Of a stretch of 64,000 nt of DNA, positions 62,770 through 64,000 are shown one piece after another. The notes below the pieces were generated by a model. It did no database searches. It was not told where the DNA came from and worked only from the letters and a program-made list of their open reading frames with translations. The DNA lies in the NCBI RefSeq assembly GCF_018129965.1, contig NZ_JAFCKW010000003.1:310001-374000 (forward strand), given 5' to 3'. The translations under genes were made by a program, and so were the position numbers. Each line of letters begins with the position of its first letter. Position 1 is the first letter of the stretch. The stretch is from Bradyrhizobium diazoefficiens (GTDB lineage Bacteria > Pseudomonadota > Alphaproteobacteria > Rhizobiales > Xanthobacteraceae).

Positions 62770-63750
62770 ATGATGAACAGGCGACATTTCCTGGGCAGCG
62801 CAGCCTGTGCCGCAGCAGTGCTCGCCACACCGCGCGCGTTTGCGACCGGAAATCCCTCCTATCCCTCGCGCAGCGTGAAGTGGGTGGTGCCTTACGCCGC
62901 GGGCGGCGCGACCGACGTGCTGTCGCGCCTGCTATGCCAGCGCCTGTCCGAGCGGCTGGGCCAGAGCTTCGTGGTCGAGAACAAGCCTGGCGCCGGCAGC
63001 AATATCGGGACACAGGCGGTCATCGCGTCGCCCCCCGACGGTTACACATTGCTGCTGACCTCGACCGCCAATGCAATCAACGCCTCGTTCGATCCGGCGC
63101 TGCCGTACGATTTCGCCAAGGGTATCGCACCGGTTGCCGGCATCGCCCGGATTCCGCTGGTGCTGGTCGTGAGCAACGACCTGCCGGTGAAGACCGTCGC
63201 CGACTTCATCGCCTACGCCAAGTCCAATCCAGGCAAGATGTCGATCGCCTCTTCGGGCATCGGCACCTCGCTGCATCTCTCCGGCGAACTGTTCAAGTCG
63301 ATGGCCGGCGTGCAATTCACCCACGTGCCGTATCGCGGCTCGGCGCCAGGATTGACCGACGTCATCAGCGGCCAGATCCAGGGCATGTTCGACAACGTCA
63401 CCTCGTCATTCGAGCTGGTGCGCGCCGGCAAGCTGCGCGCGCTCGGCGTGACCACGCGCGAACGCTCGGAGATCTTGCCGGATGTGCCGCCCATCGCCGA
63501 GACGCTGCCCGGCTACGAGACGAGCTCATTCTATGGCGTTGGCGCGCCCCACGAAACGCCGCGCGAGATCGTCGACCTGCTCAATCGCGAGATCGACACC
63601 GCGCTCTCCGACGCCGAGATCAAGGCCCGCGTCGCCGAACTCGGCGCCATTCCCTTGCACGGCACTGCCGGCGAATTCGGCGCCATGCTGGCGGCGGAGA
63701 CCGACCGCTGGCGCAAGGTCGTGGAGTTGTCGGGAGCCAAGAAAGAATAG
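62770..63750 (+). CDS. Bug-family periplasmic receptor (Tat-like signal)
   Basis: The protein has about 326 residues. The N-terminus MMNRRHFLGSAACAAAVLA holds a twin-arginine RRHFLG signal, cleaved near ATPRAFA. Mature family marks are YPSRSVKWVVPYAAGGATDVLSR, ENKPGAGSNIGTQAVIASPPDGYT and VPYRGSAPGLTDVISGQ. It binds a small organic acid in the periplasm; the ligand is unknown. Start 62770 has GGGG nine bases upstream; ATG at 62761 and 62773 are alternatives. A second Bug receptor lies at 8272. Confidence 0.9.
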   Translation: MMNRRHFLGSAACAAAVLATPRAFATGNPSYPSRSVKWVVPYAAGGATDVLSRLLCQRLSERLGQSFVVENKPGAGSNIGTQAVIASPPDGYTLLLTSTANAINASFDPALPYDFAKGIAPVAGIARIPLVLVVSNDLPVKTVADFIAYAKSNPGKMSIASSGIGTSLHLSGELFKSMAGVQFTHVPYRGSAPGLTDVISGQIQGMFDNVTSSFELVRAGKLRALGVTTRERSEILPDVPPIAETLPGYETSSFYGVGAPHETPREIVDLLNREIDTALSDAEIKARVAELGAIPLHGTAGEFGAMLAAETDRWRKVVELSGAKKE

Positions 63751-63767
63751 CAGCGGTCTCGCCAGCG

Positions 63768-64000
63768 CTAGCCACTTCTCCTGTGGCGCAAGCGCGCCGG
63801 CGGCACATCGACCGGATAATAGGGATTGAGATCGCAGCTTGCCGAGAGGCCGGATGCCGTGGCGCGGCACTGTAGCACCGAGCTGAAGGAGCAATCGTAC
63901 CAATCGCCGCCGCCCCCGCTCGCACCCGAATAGACATGCAGGCAGACGGGGTAGCGGGGATCGAAGGTCTGCGCGTGCGCGGGCGCGGCCGCGAGCCATG
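63768..64000 (-). CDS. DUF3551-like secreted protein, partial
   Basis: The 5' end is beyond the window. The visible 77 codons start within a signal peptide (AAAPAHAQ) and continue FDPRYPVCLHVYSGASGGGGDWYDCSFSSVLQCRATASG in short pieces, then SCDLNPYYP. The four cysteines and YDCSFSSVLQC core are the DUF3551 pattern, a small secreted family abundant in Bradyrhizobium. Function is unknown. It is convergent with the Bug gene. Confidence 0.8.
   Translation of the reverse strand, partial: WLAAAPAHAQTFDPRYPVCLHVYSGASGGGGDWYDCSFSSVLQCRATASGLSASCDLNPYYPVDVPPARLRHRRSG

Overview
The window reads as a chromosomal segment of a Bradyrhizobium-like alphaproteobacterium (inference from content). Coding GC is high almost throughout. 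It carries cpdR next to an N-formylglutamate amidohydrolase, an mmgR/suhB-type sRNA beside hisN, a ROSE-type leader on an hsp20 gene, a speF-type leader on an ornithine decarboxylase/homospermidine synthase operon, Bug-type periplasmic receptors, and several families of about 60-140 bp palindromic intergenic repeats of the kind that litter Bradyrhizobium genomes. I see no transposase, phage gene or CRISPR array.

Layout. 1-1462: the N-terminal part of an AT-richer single-chain restriction-modification enzyme, running off the left edge. 1682-5083: a haem-sensor adenylate cyclase, a mandelate racemase homologue and a Nudix hydrolase. 5180-9240: tRNA-Val(GAC), cpdR, N-formylglutamate amidohydrolase, an antisense-oriented mmgR-like sRNA, hisN and a Bug receptor. 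9301-14182: LysR with a divergent TauE-type exporter, a PaaK/CapK-like adenylate-forming enzyme, an outer-membrane barrel and a LysE exporter. 14407-20883: a cyclase-TolB-TPR protein, a large RoxA-like dihaem protein, a lysophospholipase and heat-regulated hsp20. 21116-31824: a secreted Pro-rich protein, gltB and gltD separated by a palindromic repeat, an outer-membrane barrel and kdsD. 31861-40467: a carboxymuconolactone-decarboxylase-like gene with a divergent HxlR regulator, NfeD/slipin, hemH, MAPEG, and an M3 peptidase-DUF1007-NicO operon. 40586-45027: polyamine operon. 45173-52464: MgtC, then a zinc block (His-rich membrane peptide, znuCBA, CobW GTPase, WD40 protein) read leftward from a Zur box, and a pair of half-size permeases. 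52648-64000: superoxide dismutase, GNAT, MATE, DUF2147, a DUF3095 cyclase-like protein, a ribbon-helix-helix protein behind a FixK-like box, an ACP/acyl-ligase/ketoreductase operon with a second acyl-CoA synthetase, a Bug receptor and a partial DUF3551 protein.

How parts fit together. Nitrogen: gltBD, N-formylglutamate amidohydrolase with a candidate sigma-54 promoter, and an mmgR-like RNA (a family linked to nitrogen and PHB control). Metals: a Zur-controlled zinc uptake block and a separate Ni/Co-type NicO transporter. Polyamines: a long structured leader controlling decarboxylase, acetyltransferase, RidA and homospermidine synthase. The strongest leads for follow-up are the Zur-controlled 78-residue His-rich peptide, the RoxA-like protein with a chloroperoxidase-like N-terminal module, the natural Lys-to-Arg change in the racemase, and the RNA regulators. 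All calls were made by reading the sequence; no database search was run.
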